Shown in pieces: positions 37,844 through 45,818 of a DNA stretch of 64,000 nt; position 1 is the stretch's first letter; each line of letters opens with the position of its first letter. The position numbers and the translations under genes are program-made. The stretch lies in the NCBI RefSeq assembly GCF_005877885.1, contig NZ_VCHY01000001.1:518581-582580 (forward strand), given 5' to 3'. This DNA comes from Labilibacter sediminis. Its GTDB lineage: Bacteria > Bacteroidota > Bacteroidia > Bacteroidales > Marinilabiliaceae. The notes beneath the pieces are model-generated. The model saw only the letters and a list, made by a program, of their open reading frames with translations, was not told the origin of the DNA and ran no database searches.

Positions 37844-38066
37844 ATTTATTAAATATTTATTAACCCATAGAATTACTTATACCATGTAACAACGGCACAA
37901 GAAAAACTAACGGTTGGTACGGCAGCGCAACCTCATTGTTCATATTTTAACATCCTTTAACTCACTTGGTTAATTCACCTTTTTGTTCAAATAGTTGATA
38001 TTGTAATACGTTAAAAAATATGTTGACAATTATAGTTGAACAATATTATTGTTTAAGAATTTTATA

Positions 38067-38074
38067 TATTTTTG
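38067..38074 (+). promoter_or_regulatory. Promoter of tRNA-Pro
   Basis: -7 box TATTTTTG with a TTGTTT element about 17 bases upstream, consistent with a Bacteroidota -33/-7 pair. The tRNA begins 20 bases after the box. Confidence 0.6.
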
Positions 38075-38093
38075 ACACGTAGTCTTAAACAAT

Positions 38094-38167
38094 CGGGATG
38101 TGGCGCAGTCTGGTAGCGTACTCGTCTGGGGGGCGAGGGGTCGCAAGTTCAAATCTTGTCATCCCGA
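38094..38167 (+). tRNA. tRNA-Pro (anticodon GGG)
   Basis: 74-nt cloverleaf: acceptor arms CGGGATG / CATCCCG with discriminator A, D arm GCGC...GCGT, anticodon stem CTCGT / GCGAG with loop CTGGGGG (anticodon GGG), T arm GCAAG TTCAAAT CTTGT. CCA is not encoded. It reads CCC/CCU proline codons and would be charged by ProS (10171-11646). A chimeric recombinase-like gene follows 300 bp downstream, so the 3' end may have served as an integration site; I did not find a second copy of its 3' end. Confidence 0.95.
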
Positions 38168-38190
38168 CACTTATAGGAATCTTTAAAGTC

Positions 38191-38226
38191 AAAAGCTTGT
38201 GAATCGTATGATTTACAGGCTTTTTT
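38191..38226 (+). terminator. Terminator of tRNA-Pro
   Basis: Stem AAAAGCTTGTGAATC / GATTTACAGGCTTTT with two G-U pairs and a four-base loop, followed by a T-run. Confidence 0.8.
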
Positions 38227-38300
38227 GTTTTTTGTCATATCAGTTTAAACCAATATAATTCATATTTCTGGTGAACTATTCGGGAGTAAAAATCATTTCC

Positions 38301-38308
38301 TATATTTG
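38301..38308 (+). promoter_or_regulatory. -7 box upstream of the chimeric recombinase/replication gene
   Basis: TATATTTG fits TAnnTTTG and lies about 160 bases before the ATG at 38471. The predicted leader contains two inverted repeats: CTGTATC / GATACAG near 38331-38357 and the 9-bp palindrome at 38413-38438. Confidence 0.45.
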
Positions 38309-38412
38309 CTCACCAGAACACCTGTATCAAACTCACAAACAAATAGATACAGAGATTAATTTTACTCATTTAGGTCATCTTTTTTGATTGATATTGATAG
38401 AATTTGGTGAAC

Positions 38413-38438
38413 AAATCTTTGACGCCATACAAAGATTT
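38413..38438. promoter_or_regulatory. Inverted repeat, operator-like, before the chimeric gene
   Basis: Perfect 9-bp arms AAATCTTTG and CAAAGATTT with an eight-base spacer, 33 bases upstream of the ATG. It could be a protein binding site or a leader hairpin over the ribosome entry region. Confidence 0.5.
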
Positions 38439-38470
38439 AAACCATTTAACCACAATCAAAAACAAGAATT

Positions 38471-39373
38471 ATGACCACAAACACCACATTTACAGTTTCC
38501 TTTATTGAAAGAACTGATAAAAAACACCAGAACTATTTTAATATCTTCTGTCGCATAACCATCAATGGTAAACGATCCGAGTTTACTGTTGTCAAATCTG
38601 TAAACAAAGATGCCTGGAATCCTCAAAAAGAAAGATTAGATAGCAAATACAAAGATTTCAAACAAGCAAACACCTATATTGACCAGGTAAGATCTAAACT
38701 GGTCAATATCCATAGAGAAATTACTCTAAAAGAAGAACTTGTCACTCCCAATGTCCTTAAAAATTATTTTTTTGGTAATGTTGACAAAGGCAAAACCCTG
38801 TTGGGATTAATAAAATATCATAATACCAGCCAAACTGAAAAACTCAGCTACGGAACGCTTAAAAACTACTTTACTACCCAAAAGTATATTATTCGCTTTC
38901 TCAAAGAAAAAAAGAAAGTGGATGATATTTATTTACGACAGTTAAATTATCAATTTATCACAGAGTTCGAATCCTACCTAAGAAGTTATAGACCAGTCGA
39001 TCACCAGAGACCACTTTCAAACAATGGTATCATGAAACATTTGGAGCGACTTAGAAAGATGACTACTATGGCCCAATCAAAAAAGAAATTCACACCTCCC
39101 CCTCTCAATCACATCAAAATCTATTTTCAACAAAAAGGTCATCCCGAAACCGAAGCCGAACGCTTCTTCAATTATTACGAAAGTAATGGTTGGATGGTAG
39201 GTGGCCGGTCAAAAATGAAAGACTGGAAAGCTGCTGCCCGGAACTGGATGCTCAACATCCAAAAATTCCAAACCTCATCAACAAAACCTTCAAAGGGAAA
39301 TAACAACGCTCAAAACAAACCCACAAACCAGGAAAAACCATTCCAGGGAACCAATTACCACGAACCGCTTTAA
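38471..39373 (+). CDS. Chimeric protein: tyrosine recombinase N-terminal domains joined to a phage replication-protein C-terminus
   Basis: 300 residues. Residues 1-100 are an arm-type DNA-binding domain (FTVSFIERTDKKHQNYFNIFCRITINGKRSEF) and about 105-200 the SAM-like core-binding domain of a Bacteroidota tyrosine recombinase (SYGTLKNYFTTQKYI, PLSNNGIMKHLERLRKMTTMA). The catalytic domain with R-H-R-Y that should follow is absent. At about residue 201 the sequence changes to KKFTPPPLNHIKIYFQQKG and RFFNYYESNGWMVGGRSKMKDWKAAARNWMLNI, the C-terminal motif of phage replisome-organiser proteins, with a Gln/Asn/Lys/Pro-rich tail. It cannot recombine DNA. A DNA-binding replication or regulatory role with the downstream DnaC-like gene is plausible. 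The frame is intact and has a promoter-like signal. Confidence 0.8.
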   Translation: MTTNTTFTVSFIERTDKKHQNYFNIFCRITINGKRSEFTVVKSVNKDAWNPQKERLDSKYKDFKQANTYIDQVRSKLVNIHREITLKEELVTPNVLKNYFFGNVDKGKTLLGLIKYHNTSQTEKLSYGTLKNYFTTQKYIIRFLKEKKKVDDIYLRQLNYQFITEFESYLRSYRPVDHQRPLSNNGIMKHLERLRKMTTMAQSKKKFTPPPLNHIKIYFQQKGHPETEAERFFNYYESNGWMVGGRSKMKDWKAAARNWMLNIQKFQTSSTKPSKGNNNAQNKPTNQEKPFQGTNYHEPL

Positions 39374-39383
39374 ATTAAAACCA

Positions 39384-39511
39384 CGATAACCCGATATCAC
39401 ACTTTGTCGACATCACGACAAAACGAAAACCCGACACCACCCATAGGCGATATCACCAAGAAACATATCAACAAATAGTCAAATTAACAAATCCCCACAT
39501 TAACACATTAA
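39384..39511 (+). repeat. Degenerate 8-bp-periodic repeat, block A
   Basis: From 39384 to the start codon at 39514 the gap reads as about 16 consecutive octamers of type CGAYAYCA or CAAATnnn, for example CGATATCA at 39392 and 39448, CGACATCA at 39408, CGACACCA at 39432 and CACATTAA twice just before the ATG. The plus strand has G almost only in CGA. The same pattern fills the gap after the DnaC-like gene. Iteron-like origin DNA, a single-stranded unwinding region or an unstructured translation leader are possible readings. Confidence 0.75.
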
Positions 39512-39513
39512 CC

Positions 39514-40161
39514 ATGTTCTACACCATTACAAACAACCAAATCATCTATAATTACGAAAAAAGTCTCGAATTCATCACTCAAAAAGGGAAAGAGATATAC
39601 GAACATCACTTTAAGTTAATAAGTGAAGATATGCCCATTATACGTAAACTTTTTGTTTACATGATTCGGGATAAAGAAAATACCATAAACGAGGGACTCG
39701 ACCCTAACAAAGGAATAATGCTCTGCGGTCCCATTGGAGCTGGCAAAACCTCATTGATGCACCTCATGCGACTATTGCTTCCTGAAAACAAAAGTTATCA
39801 GATCAAATCCTGTCGTGACATCAGTTTTGAATTTCATAAAGACGGCTATGATGTCATTCATCGTTACAGCAGAAAAAGCTTTGCCATATCGCCAGGCAAC
39901 AAAATACCCAAGACCATCTGTTTCGATGACTTGGGAGCCGAACATAACCTAAAGCATTTCGGAAACCAATGCAACGTGCTTTCCGAAATATTACTCTCTC
40001 GTTACGACCTTTTTATTTCAGATGGCCTCATCACGCATATCACTACCAATCTCAATGCCTCTGAAATAGAAAAGCAATACGGTGCCAGGGTACGGAGTCG
40101 CCTACGCGAAATGCTCAATGTAATCTCATTCCCCGATGAGGCGAAAGACAAAAGAAGATAG
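39514..40161 (+). CDS. DnaC/IstB-like AAA+ ATPase (putative helicase loader)
   Basis: 215 residues. Walker A GPIGAGKTS near 71-79, Walker B TICFDDLGAE, sensor-1 Asn in THITTNLN and an arginine-finger segment YGARVRSRLREML, in the order of DnaC-like loaders. The N-terminus is short and differs from DnaC's helicase-binding domain. With the upstream chimeric protein carrying a replisome-organiser tail, it resembles a two-gene phage or plasmid replication module. Periodic repeats surround it on both sides. Confidence 0.82.
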   Translation: MFYTITNNQIIYNYEKSLEFITQKGKEIYEHHFKLISEDMPIIRKLFVYMIRDKENTINEGLDPNKGIMLCGPIGAGKTSLMHLMRLLLPENKSYQIKSCRDISFEFHKDGYDVIHRYSRKSFAISPGNKIPKTICFDDLGAEHNLKHFGNQCNVLSEILLSRYDLFISDGLITHITTNLNASEIEKQYGARVRSRLREMLNVISFPDEAKDKRR

Positions 40162-40165
40162 GCAT

Positions 40166-40343
40166 CGACACAATCATATCAACAATTTTACAACATTACG
40201 ATACTACGACACCACTATATAACGACACTACGAATCAACAAATCGACAAATCGACAATTCAACACTTCAACATACCAATCACGACAGACACATCACGATA
40301 AAACGATATCACGACACCACTAAAACACAAATCAACAATAAAA
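40166..40343 (+). repeat. Degenerate 8-bp-periodic repeat, block B
   Basis: About 22 octamer units follow the loader gene, with two one-base slips. Examples: CGATACTA (40199), CGACACCA (40207), CGACACTA (40223), CGAATCAA (40231), CAAATCGA (40239 and 40247), CGATAAAA (40296), CGATATCA (40304), CGACACCA (40312). Several units equal those of block A. The plus strand is nearly free of G outside CGA, so a transcript or displaced strand would stay unfolded. Confidence 0.75.
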
Positions 40344-40385
40344 AATAATTACTATATTTAACAACAACCAATATACAACCTAAAC

Positions 40386-40712
40386 ATGAAACATACAGAA
40401 GAAGAGATCCTTTCTCTTGAAATTGAACCAGCTGGTTTTGATATGCTTATTGAACAATTGATTCCAGGCACAAATATGAGTCACAAAAGTTTTATTGAAA
40501 TGTTGAGTCAACAGGTCGATCAATCAAGCTGGTGGTTTGTAATTGACTGTGAAGGTGTTGAGATTAAATTCATTATTGCATCAGCAAATCATTTACTTCT
40601 TTTAAAAGCATTTGAAAACTATTTTCTAAAACATGAGCAATATGAGGCACTTGAAGATATTAAGTCATTGTCTCAAAAGCTTAATCTAAGCACGTCGTCA
40701 GCAGCGAATTAG
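40386..40712 (+). CDS. Hypothetical small protein of the replication-like module
   Basis: 108 residues, not recognised. Acidic, with QSSWWFVIDCEGVEIKFIIASANHLLLLKAFENYF in the middle: two strands followed by helices, no signal peptide. It lies downstream of the second periodic repeat block and ends before a bidirectional terminator. Composition and strand agree with the two upstream genes, so it may belong to the same mobile module. Confidence 0.6.
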   Translation: MKHTEEEILSLEIEPAGFDMLIEQLIPGTNMSHKSFIEMLSQQVDQSSWWFVIDCEGVEIKFIIASANHLLLLKAFENYFLKHEQYEALEDIKSLSQKLNLSTSSAAN

Positions 40713-40870
40713 ACACTAAGGCCTAATTGTATTATTATCAGACACTTCAGCAACAACTTCGCATACCCAACAAACCTCAACACGATAATAATTGGTAATC
40801 AAAATTGAGCTCGGAACCGCTTACGCAAAAAGTACAACGTAATTCAATTTACTAACGGCTCAAAACAACG

Positions 40871-40913
40871 AAAGGTTATCTTCAAAACTAAATAAGTATT
40901 TAAGATAACCTTT
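40871..40913. terminator. Convergent terminator before the regulator gene
   Basis: Perfect 12-bp stem AAAGGTTATCTT / AAGATAACCTTT with a 19-base loop, followed by CCTAATTT. It separates the plus-strand module from the minus-strand regulator. Confidence 0.7.
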
Positions 40914-40962
40914 CCTAATTTAAATATCCTGAAAAACCTCAAACCGTCACTCCCAGAGTAAT

Positions 40963-43491
40963 CTATTTTGGTTTAACCAGATTTCTTTCTGGCGATTGAC
41001 TTACGATCTCATTGAAGGTTTTATTAAAATTCTCATTATAAGCTTTTAAATATTCAACCAAAAACGAATTATACTCTTTTTTTGCTTCTCCCATCATCTT
41101 TAACTTTTTATAAGTACAGATCCTATAACCAAGTGCTGTTTCATTAACAGGATCAACAGATAATAAAATATGAGTTGCCAATAGTACATTCCGATAAGAA
41201 TTTGATTTGTAACATATATCTAAAATATTTTCCACAATATTTAGTATTTGATCCTCCATCAATTGTTTCTCCTTATCAAAATACTCAAGACTAGCCCCCT
41301 TTAAGAAAGGTCCTTTACTAATAATACTGTACATTTGGTTTAATGATTCTTGTGTATTGTCATTAAAATGATTCAAATGATATTGAAAATCCAAAAAATC
41401 AATTGATATCATACCTGATGTCACAATTTTAAAAGATGTTCGGTCATAAACAATTTTAATTCCATCAAGATCAGTTAATATTTTTCTAAGTTGGTTAATG
41501 GTAACATTCTTAAGATTTTTTGCACTTGACTTTTCTTTATCAGGCCATAATGCATCATATATATCTTCAGAGGAAACGCCATCTTCTTTCTTACAATTAA
41601 GTAACAATATTAATAAAAGGTGTTTAACCTTTGGGCTAAACAAATAGGATATATCTCTACCATTACGATCAATAACCTTGAAATTACCAAATAAAGAAAT
41701 TGAATTATTTTTACTCATCTCGCTAATATTTGGTAAGCTTAGCGTATTTAGATATAATATTTCTTTTTGATATGTTTTACGTTTTCTTAATTTCAGAGTA
41801 TATAAATAATAAATTACACACAATAATATTATAACCGTAATGAGCATATAGAGATAAACACTTCCTTTTTTACTTTGTATTTTTATTAACTGATTTGCTG
41901 TTACTGGCGGAAAGTCTATTGAATAAATCTTTATCACATTAGCTCCGCTAAGCTCAAATTCTTGTATTACGCAATACAGTTCTCCTTTATTGAGATATAA
42001 GTTAGCATTAGTTCTTATTCGCTCCGATATCATCGGAATCGAATCTCCATAAGGTTCTGAAATACCGTTTTCAATACTATATTTATATAATTGCAAGAAG
42101 GTATTTGGAATATACTCTTCATAATTAAGAGTATAAAAAGAAGCACTATCTTTTGATAAGATCATATTTCTACTACTTACAAAATCTACATCTCTATTAA
42201 TCTCCCACAACTTATTGATAACATTAGTAGACAAATTGACCCGGTAACAATCCTTATAATACTCTTTACCAAGACTCTGATCTCCTGATTTATTTCCAGC
42301 ACCTCCGAATAAAAGTATTTCATTCCTATTATATTTTACGATACCAGAAAAAAAACGAGGAAAGATAACATCACCCTTAAAGCTTTGTTCACACCAAACT
42401 TTTAAATCAAAATCAAAATAATTAATACTATTGGTAAATCTCTTATTTCCATAACCTCCAAAAATATATAATCTATTATTCTCTTCATCAAACCATGAGT
42501 TATGATGATGTCTTTGCTGATCAAACAGTTTCACAGAAAGGTAAGACCACCGCATAGAATCTAAATGTAATGATGCAATATTATAATCATTTGCAACATC
42601 ATTTAGTTCATACACAACTAAACGCTCATGTTCATCATTAATAATACTCAAGCCCAACCTCATAGGCACCTCTAATCTATTTACCGAGGCAACTTTATCA
42701 AATTCTTCAGTAAACAAATCAAAAAATCCAATAGAATCTTTTTGAGTAATGATTATTTTTTGTTGACTTTTACTAAAAGCAATTGCTGATACTTCATCAA
42801 AATGCAATACCTTTTTTAACTTCCAATGAAATGAATCATTAATAAGCCATATAGGATTAGTTACATGCCCAATTCCTCTTCCTTTAGTATCATAAACTAT
42901 ATTTCCTTCGCTTTCATTAAAATGAAAGTTAAAATTTATTTTTCCGCTACTAATTTTTAAATTACGAAGTCTAAAAGCGGGTACATCAATTGAATGATCT
43001 GTTTTTCCAAAAACCAATTGTGGCTTACAAATAGCTTTGGGAATAGCATATGTAGTTTCATATCTATGATTATTGACTTCAAACTTTATCTGATTGCCTT
43101 TAAAATCAAATCGTATCAAACATTTAATTCTTCTTTTTAACCCTATTTCATCGTTATTAAGTTTAATTACCAATAGATTTTCTTTCCCTTCCACATTAAA
43201 CCTCAATTCCGGAACTGAATTATTATTGATATAAATTAATGATAAAGCATCTTGCTCGTTAATATCCTTAATGGTGAATATATACCCAAAGGTTTCTAAT
43301 TGTTCAATAGAGAGATCAAATTCTAAAGAAAACGCATTTCCAAAAGTTGGTTGTTTTAAATCGAATACATTGTATGAAGTCCTTTCTTTAATTAACTTAT
43401 CATTTGAAATAAATGAAATGCCCTGACCCAAAAAAGTAATTGGGATTAATATAAAAAACAAACAAAACAAATAAAATCTATAATGTAACAT
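40963..43491 (-). CDS. Transmembrane one-component regulator: lectin-like/kelch-like sensor, membrane helix, OmpR/SARP winged helix, BTAD-like domain
   Basis: 842 residues. Signal peptide 1-23; about 25-215 a concanavalin-like beta-sandwich; about 225-530 a propeller with kelch signatures (NNRLYIFGGYGNK, NEILLFGGAGNK); membrane helix about 546-566 (YLYMLITVIILLCVIYYLY) followed by LRKRK; about 597-690 an OmpR/SARP winged helix (LFGNFKVIDRNGRDI, LFSPKVKHLLLILLLNC, VSSEDIYDALWPDKEKSSAKNLKNVTINQLRKIL); about 698-830 a helical TPR/BTAD-like part. It looks like a periplasmic sensor wired to a cytoplasmic DNA-binding head. It lies at the downstream edge of the glycan locus and is the best candidate to bind the 11-bp-spaced heptamers at 50424-50475 and 62990-63041. 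A -7 box is at 43539-43546. Confidence 0.82.
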   Translation of the reverse strand: MLHYRFYLFCLFFILIPITFLGQGISFISNDKLIKERTSYNVFDLKQPTFGNAFSLEFDLSIEQLETFGYIFTIKDINEQDALSLIYINNNSVPELRFNVEGKENLLVIKLNNDEIGLKRRIKCLIRFDFKGNQIKFEVNNHRYETTYAIPKAICKPQLVFGKTDHSIDVPAFRLRNLKISSGKINFNFHFNESEGNIVYDTKGRGIGHVTNPIWLINDSFHWKLKKVLHFDEVSAIAFSKSQQKIIITQKDSIGFFDLFTEEFDKVASVNRLEVPMRLGLSIINDEHERLVVYELNDVANDYNIASLHLDSMRWSYLSVKLFDQQRHHHNSWFDEENNRLYIFGGYGNKRFTNSINYFDFDLKVWCEQSFKGDVIFPRFFSGIVKYNRNEILLFGGAGNKSGDQSLGKEYYKDCYRVNLSTNVINKLWEINRDVDFVSSRNMILSKDSASFYTLNYEEYIPNTFLQLYKYSIENGISEPYGDSIPMISERIRTNANLYLNKGELYCVIQEFELSGANVIKIYSIDFPPVTANQLIKIQSKKGSVYLYMLITVIILLCVIYYLYTLKLRKRKTYQKEILYLNTLSLPNISEMSKNNSISLFGNFKVIDRNGRDISYLFSPKVKHLLLILLLNCKKEDGVSSEDIYDALWPDKEKSSAKNLKNVTINQLRKILTDLDGIKIVYDRTSFKIVTSGMISIDFLDFQYHLNHFNDNTQESLNQMYSIISKGPFLKGASLEYFDKEKQLMEDQILNIVENILDICYKSNSYRNVLLATHILLSVDPVNETALGYRICTYKKLKMMGEAKKEYNSFLVEYLKAYNENFNKTFNEIVSQSPERNLVKPK

Positions 43492-43538
43492 ATGATTTTC
43501 AAATAATATCTGGTATTAATTAAGCACTTTAAATATTT

Positions 43539-43546
43539 CAAAAGTA
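43539..43546 (-). promoter_or_regulatory. -7 box upstream of the transmembrane regulator gene
   Basis: Minus-strand TACTTTTG, about 48 bases before the ATG at 43491, matching TAnnTTTG. No CGATTAA-type heptamer array is seen here, so autoregulation by the same sites is not indicated. Confidence 0.5.
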
Positions 43547-44044
43547 CAATTTTATTTCCATATCTATTTTTGCTTCTTTTAGGCACGAATATTGAAACCT
43601 TTTTAATTACAAAACATTTCTATTTCTCTAAAGAATTATGCTTACTGTATATATTTCTTATTTGCGGTAGAAGATCAATAATAAAATTAATACTGTATTA
43701 TACAAACATAACACCTGTAACCAATATACTTCTCCATAAAGAAATATCAATTAGATATATTATTGTTCGTAAGTGCCAAAGATATCCCAAATCACGGTGC
43801 GTACTTCATGTTTCGTTTTTTACAAAAAACCGGAAACCAAGTTTTTAAACAGAAACATCCTTATCACCCATTAATTGCATTAAACCAGAAATATCATACT
43901 GAACATAGAACAAGTAATGAAAGGTATTACTTTCAGTATAATCAGCCCCGGGTACACATTCACCCACTACTTCAGTCGGGTCAACACCTGCTTTAAATTC
44001 ACCTTTTGTGGCCAGAATTAACATTAATGGAAAAGCAGTCATTT

Positions 44045-44276
44045 CAATACAAAAAATTATAAACAAAAACCTCAAATTTCACCTCTCCTGACATACTTTT
44101 GCGATTACCGTACCCTATCAAACGGTGTTCCTATCGAATCTGTAAGCAAAAAACTTGCTCATGAATATTAAAACCACTCAAATTTATGCAAGAATTACGA
44201 ATCAAAAGACTAGTATCAACATACAGATATTGTCAGAAAAACTAAAGGATTCACAAATTGACTTATACAGATGATG
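44045..44276 (+). pseudogene. Tyrosine recombinase catalytic domain, broken
   Basis: Three frames must be joined to read it: NKNLKFHLS-stop-HTFAITV, then TLSNGVPIESVSKKLAHE, then NIKTTQIYARITNQKTSINIQILSEKLKDSQIDLYR-stop. This is the C-terminal half of a Bacteroidota tyrosine recombinase (normally FHLARHTFATT...TLSNGVPIESVSKMLGH...IKTTQIYARI). The catalytic Arg codon of HxxR is now TGA, and two frameshifts follow; the nucleophile segment QIYARI remains. It is the part that the chimeric gene at 38471-39373 lacks. Confidence 0.85.
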
Positions 44277-44312
44277 TAAATAGAATAGTTTCCAGTTGTT
44301 TTGGATGAATTG

Positions 44313-44352
44313 AAAACTCCCGGTTGATTATTTTCAACCGGGAGTTTTTATT
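44313..44352. terminator. Terminator at the end of the glycan locus
   Basis: Near-perfect 15-bp stem AAAACTCCCGGTTGA / TCAACCGGGAGTTTT with a six-base loop and T-run. It lies downstream of the minus-strand lipoprotein gene and of the recombinase remnant. Confidence 0.88.
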
Positions 44353-44441
44353 ATTTGGAAATAAGATTAGAATACGTATTGATATGCTTTGCAATAACAA
44401 CACATTCTACATAATTTTAGTAATTTTTACATTGAATCACA

Positions 44442-45818
44442 TCAGTTTAAACTTACTGTATAAAGCAATTGTCCAATTTCCCCTGGCTGATTCCCTTCTG
44501 TAGGTAAAAAACTTGTTACACCAAAATTACCGTTTCCAAAGTCGGCAATACCTGGGTTTGCAAAAGAAGTAGAACCTTTAGGTGTTTGAATATTTAATTG
44601 AGTATAAAACCCTCCATCTCCTAATAATAAACGCCATCCTTCCCAAAGGTTTTTTTGTGTCTGAGCTTCTAGAATCACATATTGATCACTTCCTGAGTAA
44701 AAACTAGATCTGGCACCAATATTACCAACAAATCCCATCTCTGTTATATTGTAATTTGCTATTTCATCTTTCCATCCTCTAAAGTCTACAAAATTATTTA
44801 AAACTCCAAATGCCTGTTTATCAACATCCTGATTTTCATAATAATGAAATCCTAAGTAAATTCGAGATTCACCTGGAGATGCTCCTTCAATTTGACGTAT
44901 ATCTGGTGTTCCTTCAGCTGTTTGAGCAAATAAACGAGGTATTGACACACTTGATGAAGGCTGATTTTTGATCAATTTTTGATAACTTGAGTAATATCTA
45001 ACTTGAATATTATTTGATCCTTCAACCACATCTTGCTCGTTGGCCACTAAATAACCAGTACCCCATTTTTCAATATCTCCTTGATGTGCTCTATCTCCTA
45101 TAGTTTTAATATACTCCCAGTTTTGGAGATCATTACTTCCAGCCAGGTAAAGATTAAAATGATTGGGCGCAATCTGGCCGTGATAAACACCTAAATAGGT
45201 GTATTTTGCTTCATCAGCCTTAACAACTCTCAATACTTGGATTGATCTATTTTGATCATCTTTTAAATCAAACAAAGCATTTCCAGAATTACAATCAGTT
45301 AAACTTGCAATATTACTTGCACAATTAATTGGTAACCACCAACTATATGCTATTCTGAGATTTTTAGCATTGTCAAACCCTTGCAATTCAGAAATTAGAT
45401 AGCTAGTATTATTACTATTAGCAACAATTATAGTATTTCTAAAGTCCTCTGTACTCATAGCAGCAAGCTCAGTCCCTGTTTTTGTTCCAGAGTCGAGCAA
45501 AAAACGGTACATCAAACTAACATATGATAAATCATAATCACTTAAATTTTGCAATAGGGATACAGGATCAGATGTTCGATTACTCATTTCAACAATAATA
45601 GTATTGCGCATATCATTATAGCTCATTGCATATAATTCTACACCAGAACGCCATTTATTCAGTACTAAACTTTTGGCAAGAATATTTTCATTTGCACTTT
45701 TTAACCGTCCGTTTTCTGCGATTATAGCCTGGTCATTAGATAGTTCTTCAAAAGAGTCTTCAGAACAAGAAACAATCATTACAGTTAATACCAACAATAA
45801 AATTCGAAACTTTTTCAT
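44442..45818 (-). CDS. Lipoprotein with two DxRNTIIV repeats and a beta-propeller-like domain
   Basis: 458 residues. Lipobox MIVSC (Cys18). Two homologous helical repeats of about 50 residues lie at about 61-95 (ELYAMSYNDMRNTIIVEMSN) and 117-148 (ELAAMSTEDFRNTIIVANSN). From about 155 the sequence is beta-rich with glycosidase/propeller-like blades (YTYLGVYHGQI, FNLYLAGSNDLQNWEYIKTI, GTGYLVANEQDV, RIYLGFHYYEN), recalling GH43-type or sialidase-type propellers, but no catalytic triad can be assigned. Likely a surface glycan-binding or glycan-cleaving lipoprotein and the last gene of the locus. Confidence 0.75.
   Translation of the reverse strand: MKKFRILLLVLTVMIVSCSEDSFEELSNDQAIIAENGRLKSANENILAKSLVLNKWRSGVELYAMSYNDMRNTIIVEMSNRTSDPVSLLQNLSDYDLSYVSLMYRFLLDSGTKTGTELAAMSTEDFRNTIIVANSNNTSYLISELQGFDNAKNLRIAYSWWLPINCASNIASLTDCNSGNALFDLKDDQNRSIQVLRVVKADEAKYTYLGVYHGQIAPNHFNLYLAGSNDLQNWEYIKTIGDRAHQGDIEKWGTGYLVANEQDVVEGSNNIQVRYYSSYQKLIKNQPSSSVSIPRLFAQTAEGTPDIRQIEGASPGESRIYLGFHYYENQDVDKQAFGVLNNFVDFRGWKDEIANYNITEMGFVGNIGARSSFYSGSDQYVILEAQTQKNLWEGWRLLLGDGGFYTQLNIQTPKGSTSFANPGIADFGNGNFGVTSFLPTEGNQPGEIGQLLYTVSLN

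Larger units (their letters stand above)
43492..44441. other. 950-bp gap with regulator promoter and recombinase remnant
   Basis: No intact gene is convincing. It holds the regulator's -7 box (43539-43546), the recombinase pseudogene (44045-44276) and a terminator (44313-44348). A minus-strand frame at 43845-44075 (up to 76 codons, containing GEFKAGVDPTEVVGECVPGADYTE) reads like protein, but its start falls in the recombinase remnant; it may be the end of another broken gene. Confidence 0.6.

Noticed and set aside
37844..38093. Possible riboswitch upstream of the TonB receptor at 35462-37843
   Set aside because: I looked for cobalamin and TPP riboswitch cores in the leader on the minus strand and found neither; only weak local pairing is seen.
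39139..39152. CATCCCGA as attachment site core
   Set aside because: Only eight or so bases match the tRNA end and the site is within the conserved part of the chimeric gene.
38094..44276. Mobile element integrated at tRNA-Pro with flanking attachment repeats
   Set aside because: I could not find a second copy of the tRNA 3' end in the following 6 kb. A short GGTCATCCCGAAAC match near 39138 lies inside a coding region and is too short. The element idea is kept only as inference.
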